DNA of 64,000 nucleotides, from positions 21,288 through 85,287 of the forward strand of contig NZ_JAFLWI010000015.1 in NCBI RefSeq assembly GCF_017315945.1, read 5' to 3'. Made by a program: the position numbers and the translations under genes. Origin of the DNA: Candidatus Enterococcus courvalinii (lineage in GTDB: Bacteria > Bacillota > Bacilli > Lactobacillales > Enterococcaceae). The notes beneath the pieces are model-generated. The model saw only the letters and a program-made list of their open reading frames with translations. It did not search any database and was not told where the DNA came from. Shown here one piece after another: positions 30,988-41,182 of this stretch; position 1 is the first letter of the stretch, and each line of letters begins with the position of its first letter.

Positions 30988-31263
30988 ATGCAAGATTACC
31001 AATATCCAATTGATTTAGATTGGACAACGGATGAAATGGTGACCGTAATGAATATGTGGGAAGCCCTAGAAAAAGCAAACGAAGCTGGTATTAATAATGA
31101 AAATTTTTTAGCTGCTTATCAGCAGTTTAAGACAGTAGTGAAATCCATTGGAGAAGAAAAACGATTAGGTCGAGAGTTTGAAAAGGTATCGGGTTATTCG
31201 CTTTATCGAACAGTCCAAATGGCAAAAAAAAATCAGAAAAAAACTTTGAAGATGAATGGGTGA
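30988..31263 (+). CDS. UPF0223 family protein (YktA-like)
   Basis: 91 residues. Begins with the family pattern YPIDLDWTTDEMVTVMNMWEALEKA (in outline) and ends GYSLYRTVQ with a basic tail. Function unknown. In B. subtilis the homologue also lies beside an inositol-monophosphatase-like gene, as here. ATG 30988 after GGAGGA; the last 4 nt overlap the next gene. Confidence 0.88.
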   Translation: MQDYQYPIDLDWTTDEMVTVMNMWEALEKANEAGINNENFLAAYQQFKTVVKSIGEEKRLGREFEKVSGYSLYRTVQMAKKNQKKTLKMNG

Positions 31264-32033
31264 ACCAAATGGAACCAATAATTCACGAAATCAAAAGTTG
31301 GTTGCTTGAAGCAGGCGAAAAAATCAAAGCGAGTGAAAGGCAACAACTAACAGTCTTTGAAAAAACAAATCGAAAAGACTTAGTCACGAATATGGATCAA
31401 AAAATTCAACAATTTTTAGTTCAAAAAATCATGGCATTTGATCCAGAAGCAAAAGTATTAGCTGAAGAAGATGGCTACAATGAATTAACTGATTTAACTG
31501 GACGGGTATTTATTATTGACCCCATTGACGGAACACTTAATTTTGTGATGGAAGGCGAAAATTTTTGTATCATGCTAGCTATGTATGAAAATGGCGTAGG
31601 GCTATTAGGATTTATTTACGACGTGATGCGAGATGAGTTGTATTGGGGCGGACATGGAATAGGCGTTTATCAAAATGATTTGCAACTTCTTAAGCCTGAA
31701 GATAAAACGTTAGAGGTTGGATTGTTAGGAATGAATGGCTATTTATTTGCCCATAATAAGTTTAATATTCGAACGATTGGCGAAGAAAGTATGGGTGTCA
31801 GAATCACTGGGTGTGCGGGTTTGGAAATGATTGCAATGCTCAAAGGAAATCATATTGGCTATTTGTCAAACTTGAGTCCATGGGATTATGCAGCTGGTTG
31901 TGTTTTGCTAAAGGAATTCGATTTCTTCTATAGTAATATGAGCGGAGAGCAGTTAGCTTTTCATGGACGCGAATTGTTTGTCGCAGCAACGCCTAAAGCG
32001 TTCCAGCAAATCCACTCATTATTAGAGATGTGA
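31260..32033 (+). CDS. Inositol monophosphatase family protein
   Basis: 257 residues. Mg2+-dependent phosphatase fold with the three metal/substrate motifs: VLAEEDGY, FIIDPIDGTLNFV and LSPWDYAAGCVLL. Substrate could be inositol phosphate, a nucleotide such as pAp or another small phosphate. GTG 31260 overlaps the previous stop (GTGA), so coupling is likely; ATG 31269 is an alternative start. I see no clear terminator downstream. Confidence 0.9.
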   Translation: MNQMEPIIHEIKSWLLEAGEKIKASERQQLTVFEKTNRKDLVTNMDQKIQQFLVQKIMAFDPEAKVLAEEDGYNELTDLTGRVFIIDPIDGTLNFVMEGENFCIMLAMYENGVGLLGFIYDVMRDELYWGGHGIGVYQNDLQLLKPEDKTLEVGLLGMNGYLFAHNKFNIRTIGEESMGVRITGCAGLEMIAMLKGNHIGYLSNLSPWDYAAGCVLLKEFDFFYSNMSGEQLAFHGRELFVAATPKAFQQIHSLLEM

Positions 32034-32162
32034 CTAGTGGCAAATGAAACTTACAAACTGGAAAGTGGGATTTTTCGTGATGAAAATGAAAAAAAGTTGA
32101 TAGTTTATTAAGTTTCGCGAAAAAATGAAAACATTTCACTATATTTCATGAAAAAAGTTTGC

Positions 32163-32168
32163 TATAAT
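32163..32168 (+). promoter_or_regulatory. Predicted -10 of the typA promoter
   Basis: Consensus TATAAT about 60 bp before typA; the matching -35 is weak. Confidence 0.45.
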
Positions 32169-32227
32169 AAGCAGTCGAGTAAATTGCCCTGTCAGAAATA
32201 AACTGATAAAAGAAGGAGTTAGTTACA

Positions 32228-34057
32228 TTGAATTATAGAAACGATATCCGTAACGTAGCAATTATTGCCCACGTCGATCACGGAAAAACAACATTAGTTG
32301 ATGAGTTATTGAAACAATCAGATACATTAGACGCACATACACAATTACAAGAACGTGCGATGGATTCAAATGCTTTAGAAAAAGAACGTGGAATCACAAT
32401 CTTAGCTAAAAATACAGCTGTTGATTATAAAGGTATCCGCGTAAACATCATGGATACACCTGGACACGCGGACTTCGGTGGAGAAGTTGAACGTATCATG
32501 AAAATGGTTGATGGCGTAGTTTTAGTTGTTGATGCTTACGAAGGTACAATGCCTCAAACACGTTTTGTTTTGAAAAAAGCTTTAGAACAACATATTACAC
32601 CAATCGTTGTTGTGAACAAAATTGACAAACCATCTGCTCGCCCTGAACACGTTGTTGATGAAGTGCTTGAACTATTCATCGAATTAGGTGCGGATGATGA
32701 CCAATTAGATTTCCCAGTTATTTATGCATCTGCATTAAACGGAACTTCAAGCTTGTCTGATGATCCTGCAGATCAAGAAGAAACAATGGCGCCAATTTTT
32801 GATACAATTGTTGAAAAAATTCCGGCACCAGTTGATAATAGTGACGAACCATTACAATTCCAAGTCTCATTGCTTGATTACAATGATTACGTTGGACGTA
32901 TCGGTATTGGTCGTGTATTCCGTGGAACCATCAAGGTTGGTGACCAAGTAGCTTTGATGAAACTTGATGGAACAGTTAAAAAATTCCGTGTAACAAAATT
33001 ATTTGGTTTCTTTGGACTAAAACGTTTAGAAATCGAAGAAGCAAAAGCTGGAGATTTGATTGCTGTATCTGGTATGGAAGATATCTTCGTTGGAGAAACT
33101 GTTACACCAGTTGACCATCAAGATGCTTTACCAATTTTACACATTGATGAACCAACTTTACAAATGACATTCTTAGTTAATAATTCACCATTCGCAGGTC
33201 GTGAAGGTAAATATGTAACAGCTAGAAAAATCGAAGAACGTCTAATGGCTGAATTGCAAACAGACGTGTCTCTACGTGTTGACCCAACAAATTCACCTGA
33301 CGCTTGGACTGTTTCAGGACGTGGGGAATTACATTTGTCAATCTTGATTGAAACAATGCGTCGTGAAGGCTATGAATTACAAGTGTCACGTCCAGAAGTT
33401 ATCGAAAAAGAAATCGATGGCGTGAAATGTGAACCTTTTGAACGTGTACAAATCGACACACCAGAAGAATACATGGGTAGCGTGATTGAATCATTAAGCT
33501 TGCGTAAAGGTGAAATGCAAGATATGGTTCATACTGGAAATGGCCAAATTCGTTTGACTTTCTTAACACCAGCACGTGGCTTGATTGGTTACTCAACAGA
33601 ATTCCTTTCAATGACTCGTGGATATGGTATCATGAACCACACATTCGACCAATATTTACCAATGTTAGCTGGTCAAATTGGTGGACGTCACCAAGGTGCA
33701 TTGGTTTCTATTGATACTGGTAAAGCAACTACTTACTCAATCATGAGTATTGAAGAACGCGGAACAGTCTTTGTAGAACCAGGTACAGATGTTTATGAAG
33801 GTATGATCATTGGCGAAAATAGCCGTGATAATGACTTAACAGTTAACATTACCAAAGCAAAACAAATGACTAATGTTCGTTCTGCTAATAAGGATCAAAC
33901 TTCTGTCATCAAAAAGCCTAAGCAATTAACACTTGAAGAATCACTTGAATTCTTGAATGATGATGAGTACTGTGAAGTAACGCCAGAATCAATTCGTTTG
34001 AGAAAACATATCTTAAACAAAAATGCTCGTGAAAAAGCATCTAAAAAGAAAAAATAA
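32228..34057 (+). CDS. typA: Ribosome-associated GTPase TypA/BipA
   Basis: 609 residues. Translational GTPase acting on the 50S subunit, involved in ribosome assembly under stress. G1 [14 protein letters not shown], switch region with [14 protein letters not shown]3 [12 protein letters not shown]4 NKID; then the domain II beta barrel, EF-G-like domains III and V, and the TypA-specific C-terminal domain. Starts at TTG 32228, set by AAGGAG at 32213-32218 and by family alignment ([18 protein letters not shown] at the N-terminus). Confidence 0.96.
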   Translation: MNYRNDIRNVAIIAHVDHGKTTLVDELLKQSDTLDAHTQLQERAMDSNALEKERGITILAKNTAVDYKGIRVNIMDTPGHADFGGEVERIMKMVDGVVLVVDAYEGTMPQTRFVLKKALEQHITPIVVVNKIDKPSARPEHVVDEVLELFIELGADDDQLDFPVIYASALNGTSSLSDDPADQEETMAPIFDTIVEKIPAPVDNSDEPLQFQVSLLDYNDYVGRIGIGRVFRGTIKVGDQVALMKLDGTVKKFRVTKLFGFFGLKRLEIEEAKAGDLIAVSGMEDIFVGETVTPVDHQDALPILHIDEPTLQMTFLVNNSPFAGREGKYVTARKIEERLMAELQTDVSLRVDPTNSPDAWTVSGRGELHLSILIETMRREGYELQVSRPEVIEKEIDGVKCEPFERVQIDTPEEYMGSVIESLSLRKGEMQDMVHTGNGQIRLTFLTPARGLIGYSTEFLSMTRGYGIMNHTFDQYLPMLAGQIGGRHQGALVSIDTGKATTYSIMSIEERGTVFVEPGTDVYEGMIIGENSRDNDLTVNITKAKQMTNVRSANKDQTSVIKKPKQLTLEESLEFLNDDEYCEVTPESIRLRKHILNKNAREKASKKKK

Positions 34058-34080
34058 TTCATTGATGAATGAATAATCTT

Positions 34081-34116
34081 AAGGCCAGCTCGTTCAAAAT
34101 GAGCTGGTCTTTTTTC
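34081..34116 (+). terminator. Intrinsic terminator after typA
   Basis: AAGGCCAGCTC/GAGCTGGTCTT stem, 9-nt loop, T run. Confidence 0.92.
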
Positions 34117-34298
34117 ATCTGTGGAGAAGTGAAAAAGAAAAAGAAGGAAAGTCTCGTTAAAACAGATAAGAACTTTTAAAAGTTCTTTAAAAGTTTCGAA
34201 ATACGCACAAAAATGTTTCATATAGTTGGTTTGTTTCATGATAGACACTTGTACTGTATTGCATCTCGAAGTAAACTAAAAAAGAAAGGAGTCATAAT

Positions 34299-36047
34299 AT
34301 GTATGAAGTATTAAAAAAATATTTTGGCTATGAACAATTTCGTCCTGGGCAGCAAGAAATCATTCAAAAAATTTTTGATCAACAAGATGTATTAGGCATC
34401 ATGCCGACTGGTAGTGGGAAATCAATTTGTTATCAGCTACCAGCAATTATGATGGATGGACTAACAATCGTTGTGTCACCTTTGATTTCCTTGATGAAAG
34501 ATCAAGTCGACGCAGCAAACCAGCTAGGTATTCCTGCGACATTTATCAACAGTTCTTTAACAGGAAAAGAGACAGCTGAAAGATTTCATTTATTGAATCA
34601 CAATCAATGTAAATTACTCTATGTTGCACCGGAACGTTTTATTATGCCTGATTTTCAGCAGGTAATGAGCGATTGGAAAGTTGAATTGATTGCAATCGAT
34701 GAAGCACATTGTATTTCACAATGGGGGCACGATTTTCGTCCAAGCTATTTGCAAATGGCTGAAGTTTTGACCCAGTTACCGAGTCGTCCAGTCATCGTAG
34801 CATTGACAGCTACAGCAACTACTCAAGTGGCTACAGATATCAAAAGACTTTTAAAAATCCCTGACAACAATCATATTCAAACCGGTTTTGCTCGAGAAAA
34901 TTTAACCTTTCAAGTAATCAAAGATCAAAAAAAGGAACAATACTTAATTGAATATTTAAAAATAAATAAAAATCAATCTGGAATTATTTATGCGGCAACA
35001 CGAAAAGAAGTGGATCGTGTGTATCATTTGTTACAAAAGTTTGAGTTTTCAGTTGGACGCTATCATGGTGGATTAAATGAACGGGAGCGAACTGAAATGC
35101 AAGAAGCATTTTTATTTGACCGTATTCAGTTGATTGTAGCAACTAATGCTTTTGGTATGGGGATCAATAAAAGCAACGTTCGCTTCGTGATCCATTATCA
35201 AATTCCTGGATCGTTAGAAGCCTACTATCAAGAAGCAGGACGAGCAGGACGAGATGGATTGCCAAGTGAAGCAATTTTGTTGTTTGCTGCTCAAGATATT
35301 CAAGTCCAAAAATTTTTTATCCAACAATCACAGCGTGACGAAGGGCAAAAACAAAAAGAATACGAGAAATTAAAAGCAATGACTGAATATGCATATATTG
35401 AGTCATGTTTGCAACAATATATCTTAGCTTATTTTGGCGAAAAAAGTACGCCTTGTAATCGATGTGGGAACTGTCTAGATGATCGTGAGCTAATTGAAGT
35501 AACGACTGAAGCGCAAATGGTTCTGTCTTGTCTTAAAAGAATGGGCGAAGCTTACGGGAAACAGCTTTTGATGAAAGTCTTGGCGGGTTCTAAAGAACAG
35601 AAAGTAAAAACGTTAGGATTTCAACAGTTGTCGACCTATGGACTATTGAAGAAGCAATCTCAAAAAGATATTTTACAACTCATTGAATATTTGATTTCAA
35701 GTGGTTATCTGTTATCTGTGACAGGTGAGTTTCCAGTACTTAAAGTAACGGATAAAGGCATCCAAGTGTTGAAAAATGAACAGAAAGTTTATCGAAAAGA
35801 GGCGAAAAAAGTTCGGCAATTAGCAGAGAATGATACCTTGTTTGAACAGCTTCGTGAGTTACGAACAGACTTGGCTGCCGATGCTGGAGTGCCACCTTAT
35901 GTCGTTTTCTCTGATTCAACATTGAAAGAATTAAGTCAAGTACGTCCAACAAATCGACTAGAAATGTTACAAATCAAAGGTGTTGGACAAAGCAAATTAG
36001 ATAAATATGGTGAAGCATTTCTAAAAATTTTGAATGAAACGATGTAA
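34299..36047 (+). CDS. recQ: ATP-dependent DNA helicase RecQ
   Basis: 582 residues. 3'-5' SF2 helicase for recombination and repair. Motif 0 YFGYEQFRPGQQEII, Walker A MPTGSGKSICYQLPA, DEAH in AIDEAHCISQWGHDFRPSY, motif VI QEAGRAGRDG. The zinc-binding region has Cys-rich QQYILAYFGE...CNRCGNC (about 370-395), followed by a winged helix and a C-terminal HRDC domain (about 505-580). ATG 34299 has AAAGGAG upstream. Confidence 0.95.
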   Translation: MYEVLKKYFGYEQFRPGQQEIIQKIFDQQDVLGIMPTGSGKSICYQLPAIMMDGLTIVVSPLISLMKDQVDAANQLGIPATFINSSLTGKETAERFHLLNHNQCKLLYVAPERFIMPDFQQVMSDWKVELIAIDEAHCISQWGHDFRPSYLQMAEVLTQLPSRPVIVALTATATTQVATDIKRLLKIPDNNHIQTGFARENLTFQVIKDQKKEQYLIEYLKINKNQSGIIYAATRKEVDRVYHLLQKFEFSVGRYHGGLNERERTEMQEAFLFDRIQLIVATNAFGMGINKSNVRFVIHYQIPGSLEAYYQEAGRAGRDGLPSEAILLFAAQDIQVQKFFIQQSQRDEGQKQKEYEKLKAMTEYAYIESCLQQYILAYFGEKSTPCNRCGNCLDDRELIEVTTEAQMVLSCLKRMGEAYGKQLLMKVLAGSKEQKVKTLGFQQLSTYGLLKKQSQKDILQLIEYLISSGYLLSVTGEFPVLKVTDKGIQVLKNEQKVYRKEAKKVRQLAENDTLFEQLRELRTDLAADAGVPPYVVFSDSTLKELSQVRPTNRLEMLQIKGVGQSKLDKYGEAFLKILNETM

Positions 36048-36164
36048 AAAGAACATAGGATGATTTGTTTGATAAAACTGATTTTTATTTTTGAAAAAAG
36101 TTTGTAAGCTGAAAAAAATCTGTGTCTATTTAAGAAAAAAATGGATAAAAAAAGCGAGGAATCC

Positions 36165-36205
36165 CTTGATTTTACTATTCGTTAAAAAATCAAGTATGTT
36201 ATAAT
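36165..36205 (+). promoter_or_regulatory. Hairpin and -10 box before ylaN
   Basis: CTTGATTTT and AAAAATCAAG form an inverted repeat (36165-36194) just before TATAAT at 36200-36205. It could be the recQ terminator or an operator over the ylaN -35. Confidence 0.4.
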
Positions 36206-36234
36206 GAGTAAATTAGAATAGGGGGTAGACATAG

Positions 36235-36537
36235 ATGGATTCTCTAACCAAAGAATTCGCTGTTCACGTGTTAAAAGAAGATGCAAATCGGATTAAACGA
36301 TTGATTCGTAATCAAAAAAACAGTCTGTGTATTTCACAATGTAAAGCATTTGAGGAAGTGGTTGATACGCAGATGTATGGTTTTTCTCAGCAAGTTAGCT
36401 TTGCTATTCGTGTAGGAATCATTGAAAAAGACGAAGGACAGTTAATTTTGAGTGAACTAGAGCGTGAACTGAATCAGTTATATAATGATGTTTATCAGGA
36501 AAACTATGAAAAAAATGAAAGTGGCAGGGAGGAATAA
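36235..36537 (+). CDS. ylaN: YlaN family protein (UPF0358)
   Basis: 100 residues, matching YlaN (conserved SLTKEFAVHVLKEDANRIKRLI at the start, in outline). In B. subtilis the homologue is linked to iron homeostasis, acting on Fur. The order ylaN-ftsW-pyc seen here is the same as in Bacillus, which supports the assignment. ATG 36235 after GGGGG; 2 nt from ftsW. Confidence 0.9.
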   Translation: MDSLTKEFAVHVLKEDANRIKRLIRNQKNSLCISQCKAFEEVVDTQMYGFSQQVSFAIRVGIIEKDEGQLILSELERELNQLYNDVYQENYEKNESGREE

Positions 36538-36539
36538 AC

Positions 36540-37706
36540 TTGCCTAAAAAAGTAAAAAAACGGCATTTAATGGACTATACGATTTTAATTCCCTATTTGA
36601 TTTTGTGCGCACTAGGCTTAATTATGGTCTATAGTTCTACTTCATATTTATTATTAGAAAATGGTCAAAATCCCATGTCGTCAGTGATCAACCAGAGCGT
36701 CTTTTGGGTATTGAGTTTAGTGGCAATTGCACTTTTATATAAGATGAAGACCGATGTTTTGAAAAATCAGCGTCTTATTATGATTGCTTTCGTTGTTTTA
36801 GGTCTCTTGTTAATCATCGTGCTATTTTTTGGGAAAGAAGTAAATGGAGCCAAAGGTTGGCTAACAATTGCAGGCTTTTCCATTCAGCCAGCTGAGTATT
36901 TAAAAATCATTGCCATTTGGTATTTGTCATTGACGTTGGCAAATCGTCAAAATGGTGTGCAAAAAGATTTTGTTGGCTCAATCAAACGACCTTTAGCATT
37001 GGTTCTTGGTCTGACAGTGATTGTCGCAATCTTACCTGACTTTGGGAATGCAACAGTTATCTTCTTGATTGTTCTAGTTATGCTTTTAGCAAGCGGTGTG
37101 AACTATTACTATACTTGGATTGTGGGAATTGGTGGAATCGGCTTAAGTATCTTCGTTATTTGGCTGATGAATGTCACCCATGGGAAAATTTTACCAGCAC
37201 GTTTGCAATATATTTATAGTCGGTTCTCGATTTTTCAAAATCCATTTGCTGATGAACTTGATAAAGGACATCAGATGGTCAATGGTTACTATGCGATTTT
37301 CAACGGCGGTTTATTTGGCCGAGGTTTAGGGAATAGTATTCAGAAAAAAGGATTCTTACAAGAAGCGCAAACAGACTTTATTTTTGCTATCGTTGTAGAA
37401 GAACTTGGGTTGATTATGGCAGTCTTGATTTTAGCTTTGCTCTTTTTCATGATTGCGCGCATTATTCTAGTTGGAATTCGCTCAAGTGATCCATTTAACT
37501 CATTGTTATGTATTGGAATTGGTGGAATGTTTTTAATCCAAGTATTTATCAATTTGGGTGGAATTACTGGTGTTATTCCTTTAACTGGGATTACTTTCCC
37601 ATTTTTAAGTCAGGGAGGATCAAGTTTATTGATGCTCTCGGTGTGTGTCGGATTTGTACTTAATATTAGTGCAGATGAAAAACGGAAGAGTCTAGGATTA
37701 TACTAA
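36540..37706 (+). CDS. ftsW: Cell division glycosyltransferase FtsW (SEDS family)
   Basis: 388 residues, about ten membrane segments. Polymerises lipid II glycan strands at the septum with a class B PBP. SEDS features: LIMVYSSTSYLLL, NGAKGWLTIAGFSIQPAEYLK, the RLQYIYSRFSIFQNPF region with the large extracellular loop, and GITFPFLSQGGSSLL near the C-terminus. Begins at TTG 36540 with GGGAGGA 8 nt upstream. RodA is the alternative; the ylaN-pyc neighbourhood favours FtsW. Confidence 0.93.
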   Translation: MPKKVKKRHLMDYTILIPYLILCALGLIMVYSSTSYLLLENGQNPMSSVINQSVFWVLSLVAIALLYKMKTDVLKNQRLIMIAFVVLGLLLIIVLFFGKEVNGAKGWLTIAGFSIQPAEYLKIIAIWYLSLTLANRQNGVQKDFVGSIKRPLALVLGLTVIVAILPDFGNATVIFLIVLVMLLASGVNYYYTWIVGIGGIGLSIFVIWLMNVTHGKILPARLQYIYSRFSIFQNPFADELDKGHQMVNGYYAIFNGGLFGRGLGNSIQKKGFLQEAQTDFIFAIVVEELGLIMAVLILALLFFMIARIILVGIRSSDPFNSLLCIGIGGMFLIQVFINLGGITGVIPLTGITFPFLSQGGSSLLMLSVCVGFVLNISADEKRKSLGLY

Positions 37707-37727
37707 AAAAGATGTAGGAGTGGTTCG

Positions 37728-40700
37728 ATGAAAAAGGTTTTAGTTGCTAACCGTGGAGAGATTGCCGTGCGAGTATTTCGTGCTTGTACAGAATTAGGAA
37801 TTAAAACTGTTGGGATCTACGCACAAGAAGATGAATATTCTGTCCATCGCTTTAAAGCAGATGAAGCTTATTTAGTTGGTAAAGGAAAAAAACCAATTGA
37901 TGCGTATCTTGATATTGAAGGAATCATTGAAATTGCGAAAGAATGTGGTGCGGATGCCATTCATCCTGGGTATGGCTTGTTATCGGAAAATTTGAGTTTT
38001 GCTCGACGCTGTGAAGAAGAGGGCATTATTTTTGTGGGCCCTAAGCTTCATCATTTAGATATTTTTGGTGACAAGATAAAAGCGAAAACAGCCGCAATCG
38101 AAGCAGGGATTGCTTCAATCCCTGGAACTGATGGACCAGTCGCAACTGTTGAAGAGGCGTTACGATTTGCAGACACTTATGGTTATCCAATCATGATTAA
38201 AGCTGCTCTTGGTGGTGGTGGACGTGGCATGCGCGTGGCTTATGATGAAAAAAGTGCTCGTGAAGGCTATGAACGTGCCAAAAGTGAAGCAAAAGCTGCT
38301 TTTGGTAGTGATGAGGTTTACGCAGAAAAATATATTGGTAATCCCAAACATATTGAAGTTCAAATTTTAGGGGACACTCATGGAAATGTGATTCATCTTT
38401 TTGAACGTGATTGCTCTGTTCAACGCCGTCATCAAAAAGTCGTTGAAGTTGCTCCATGTGTATCTTTAAGCGAAGAACAGCGCCAAAAAATTTGTGAAGC
38501 AGCCGTTCAGTTAATGAAACATGTTGGATATGTAAATGCAGGAACTGTTGAGTTTTTAGTAGAGGGAGATAACTTCTACTTTATTGAAGTCAATCCACGT
38601 GTCCAAGTGGAACACACGATTACCGAAATGATTACTGACGTAGATATTGTGACTACCCAGCTGTTGATTGCACAAGGAAAAGATCTCCATAAAGAAATTG
38701 GGCTGCCACAACAAAAAGATCTTCAATTGAATGGTTCAGCTATCCAGTGCCGAATCACAACGGAAGATCCGTTAAACCACTTTTTACCAGATACAGGAAA
38801 GATTGATACCTATCGGTCACCGGGTGGATTTGGTGTTCGTTTAGATGTCGGTAACGCGTATGCTGGTTATGTGGTGACACCTTACTTCGATTCATTGCTA
38901 GTAAAAGTGTGTACCCATGCGGCGGATTTTGATACAGCAATCCAAAAAATGGAACGTTGTCTGAAAGAATTTAGAATTCGCGGGGTTAAAACGAATATTC
39001 CATTTATGCTGAATGTGATTACTCACCCTGAATTTCAATCAGGTCATGCAAAAACGACGTTCATTGATAATACACCTCAGTTATTTGAATTTCCACGTTT
39101 ACGTGACAGAGGAAATAAAACTATGAAATATATTGGCGAAATCACCATAAATGGATTCCCCGGAATCGAAAAACTGGAAAAACCATTTTATGATGAACCA
39201 AGAATACCAACTTCATTGGACCTACGTGAAAACTACGTGACAGCCAAAAATGTTTTAGATGACAAAGGTGCGGATGCTCTAGTTGATTGGATCACGAATC
39301 AAGAGAACCTTCTGTTAACAGATACAACGTTTAGGGATGCTCATCAAAGTTTGTTAGCTACGCGTGTAAGAACCCAAGAATTCAAGAAAATTGCTCGCTT
39401 AACTGGTGAGGCGCTACCTGAATTATTCTCAAGTGAGATGTGGGGTGGTGCAACCTTTGATGTTGCTTATCGTTTCTTAAACGAAGATCCATGGCAACGA
39501 CTTAGAAAAATCCGTGCATTGATGCCCAATACGTTGTTACAAATGCTTTTTAGAGGATCAAATGCAGTTGGTTATTCTAACTATCCTGATAACGTTCTAG
39601 TGGAGTTTGTCCAAGAAGCAGCAGCACAAGGGATTGATGTTTTCCGTATTTTTGATAGCTTGAACTGGACACCACAAATGGAAAAAAGCATCCAAGCAGT
39701 TCGTGATGCAGGAAAAGTGGCTGAGGCAGCGATTTGTTATACTGGTGATATCAATGATCCAAGTCGTGCAAAATATAACGTGCAATACTACAAAGACATG
39801 GCGAAAGAGTTAGAGCAACTAGGTGCTCATATTATTGCAATCAAAGATATGGCGGGGTTGTTAAAACCGCAAGCAGCTTATCGCTTAATTAGTGAATTAA
39901 AAGCAACAACAGACTTACCAATCCATTTGCATACACATGATACTAGCGGAAACGGCATCATTACTTATTCTGCTGCTTCAAAAGCAGGTGTGGACATCGT
40001 GGATGTGGCAATGAGTGCAATGAGTGGTAACACGAGTCAACCAAGCATGAGTAGTTTGTATTATGCTTTGGTAAACGGTCCGCGTTTACCAGAAATCAAC
40101 ATTGAACATGCCCAAGAATTGAATCACTATTGGGAAGATGTCAGAATGTACTATAAACCTTTTGAGAATGGATTGAATGCTCCTGAAACAGAGGTTTATA
40201 TGCATGAAATGCCGGGTGGACAATATTCAAATCTTCAACAACAAGCAAAAGCTGTTGGTCTTGGTCATCGTTGGGATGAAATCAAGAAAATGTATCATAC
40301 AGTTAACTTGATGTTTGGTGACATCGTAAAAGTGACTCCTTCTTCTAAAGTAGTAGGAGACATGGCATTATTTATGGTTCAAAATGATTTAACGGAAGAA
40401 GCTATTTATGAAAATGGTGAAAACTTAAGTTTCCCTGAGTCAGTCGTAACATTCTTCCAAGGAGAACTTGGCCAACCGGTTGGTGGATTCCCAGAGAAAT
40501 TGCAAGCAATCATCTTGAAAGGTCGTCCGGCATTTACGAAGCGTCCAGGATTATTAGCTGAACCAATTGATTTCGAAAAAGTAAAAGCAGAGTTGGCAGA
40601 AAAAATCGGGTATACTCCTCGTAAAGATGAAGTGTTGAGCTACTTGATGTATCCACAAGTCTTTTTAGATTATCAAACGTCTTACAACCAATTTGGGGAT

Positions 40701-41156
40701 GTTACATTGTTGGATACACCGACATTCTTCCAAGGTATTCGATTGGGCGAAACAGTGAATGTTCAAATTGAGCGTGGAAAAATTTTGATTATTCGTCTCG
40801 ATGAAATTGGTGAACCTGATATTGATGGAAACCGAGTATTGTTCTTCAACTTGAATGGACAACGTCGTGAGATTCTAGTCAAAGACAATTCAATTGTCAG
40901 TTCAGTTCAAACGAAACGTCGTGCTGAACCAACGAATAAAGAGCAAATCGGGGCAACGATGTCTGGATCAGTTTTAGAAGTGTTGGTGAAAAAAGGAGAC
41001 GTAGTCAAAAAAGGTGATACGTTATTGATTACAGAAGCAATGAAGATGGAAACAACGATTGAAGCACGCTTTGACGGTAAAGTCGAACATGTTTACGTAA
41101 GTGCTGGTGAAGTCATCAATTCAGGTGATTTATTAATCGAAGTGACCGAAAAATAA
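37728..41156 (+). CDS. pyc: Pyruvate carboxylase
   Basis: 1142 residues, full length. Biotin enzyme making oxaloacetate from pyruvate, bicarbonate and ATP. N-terminal biotin carboxylase (1-450, ATP-grasp loop AALGGGGRGMR, HIEVQ, EVNPRVQVEHT); carboxyltransferase (about 525-805, DTTFRDAHQSLLATRVR, HTHDTSGN); allosteric/tetramerisation region (about 860-1030); C-terminal biotinyl domain with Lys1106 in EAMKMET. With pdhABCD it sets the split of pyruvate between oxaloacetate and acetyl-CoA. ATG 37728 after TAGGAG. Confidence 0.97.
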   Translation: MKKVLVANRGEIAVRVFRACTELGIKTVGIYAQEDEYSVHRFKADEAYLVGKGKKPIDAYLDIEGIIEIAKECGADAIHPGYGLLSENLSFARRCEEEGIIFVGPKLHHLDIFGDKIKAKTAAIEAGIASIPGTDGPVATVEEALRFADTYGYPIMIKAALGGGGRGMRVAYDEKSAREGYERAKSEAKAAFGSDEVYAEKYIGNPKHIEVQILGDTHGNVIHLFERDCSVQRRHQKVVEVAPCVSLSEEQRQKICEAAVQLMKHVGYVNAGTVEFLVEGDNFYFIEVNPRVQVEHTITEMITDVDIVTTQLLIAQGKDLHKEIGLPQQKDLQLNGSAIQCRITTEDPLNHFLPDTGKIDTYRSPGGFGVRLDVGNAYAGYVVTPYFDSLLVKVCTHAADFDTAIQKMERCLKEFRIRGVKTNIPFMLNVITHPEFQSGHAKTTFIDNTPQLFEFPRLRDRGNKTMKYIGEITINGFPGIEKLEKPFYDEPRIPTSLDLRENYVTAKNVLDDKGADALVDWITNQENLLLTDTTFRDAHQSLLATRVRTQEFKKIARLTGEALPELFSSEMWGGATFDVAYRFLNEDPWQRLRKIRALMPNTLLQMLFRGSNAVGYSNYPDNVLVEFVQEAAAQGIDVFRIFDSLNWTPQMEKSIQAVRDAGKVAEAAICYTGDINDPSRAKYNVQYYKDMAKELEQLGAHIIAIKDMAGLLKPQAAYRLISELKATTDLPIHLHTHDTSGNGIITYSAASKAGVDIVDVAMSAMSGNTSQPSMSSLYYALVNGPRLPEINIEHAQELNHYWEDVRMYYKPFENGLNAPETEVYMHEMPGGQYSNLQQQAKAVGLGHRWDEIKKMYHTVNLMFGDIVKVTPSSKVVGDMALFMVQNDLTEEAIYENGENLSFPESVVTFFQGELGQPVGGFPEKLQAIILKGRPAFTKRPGLLAEPIDFEKVKAELAEKIGYTPRKDEVLSYLMYPQVFLDYQTSYNQFGDVTLLDTPTFFQGIRLGETVNVQIERGKILIIRLDEIGEPDIDGNRVLFFNLNGQRREILVKDNSIVSSVQTKRRAEPTNKEQIGATMSGSVLEVLVKKGDVVKKGDTLLITEAMKMETTIEARFDGKVEHVYVSAGEVINSGDLLIEVTEK

Positions 41157-41182
41157 ATTTGGCGAAGGGTGGAACTAAAAAA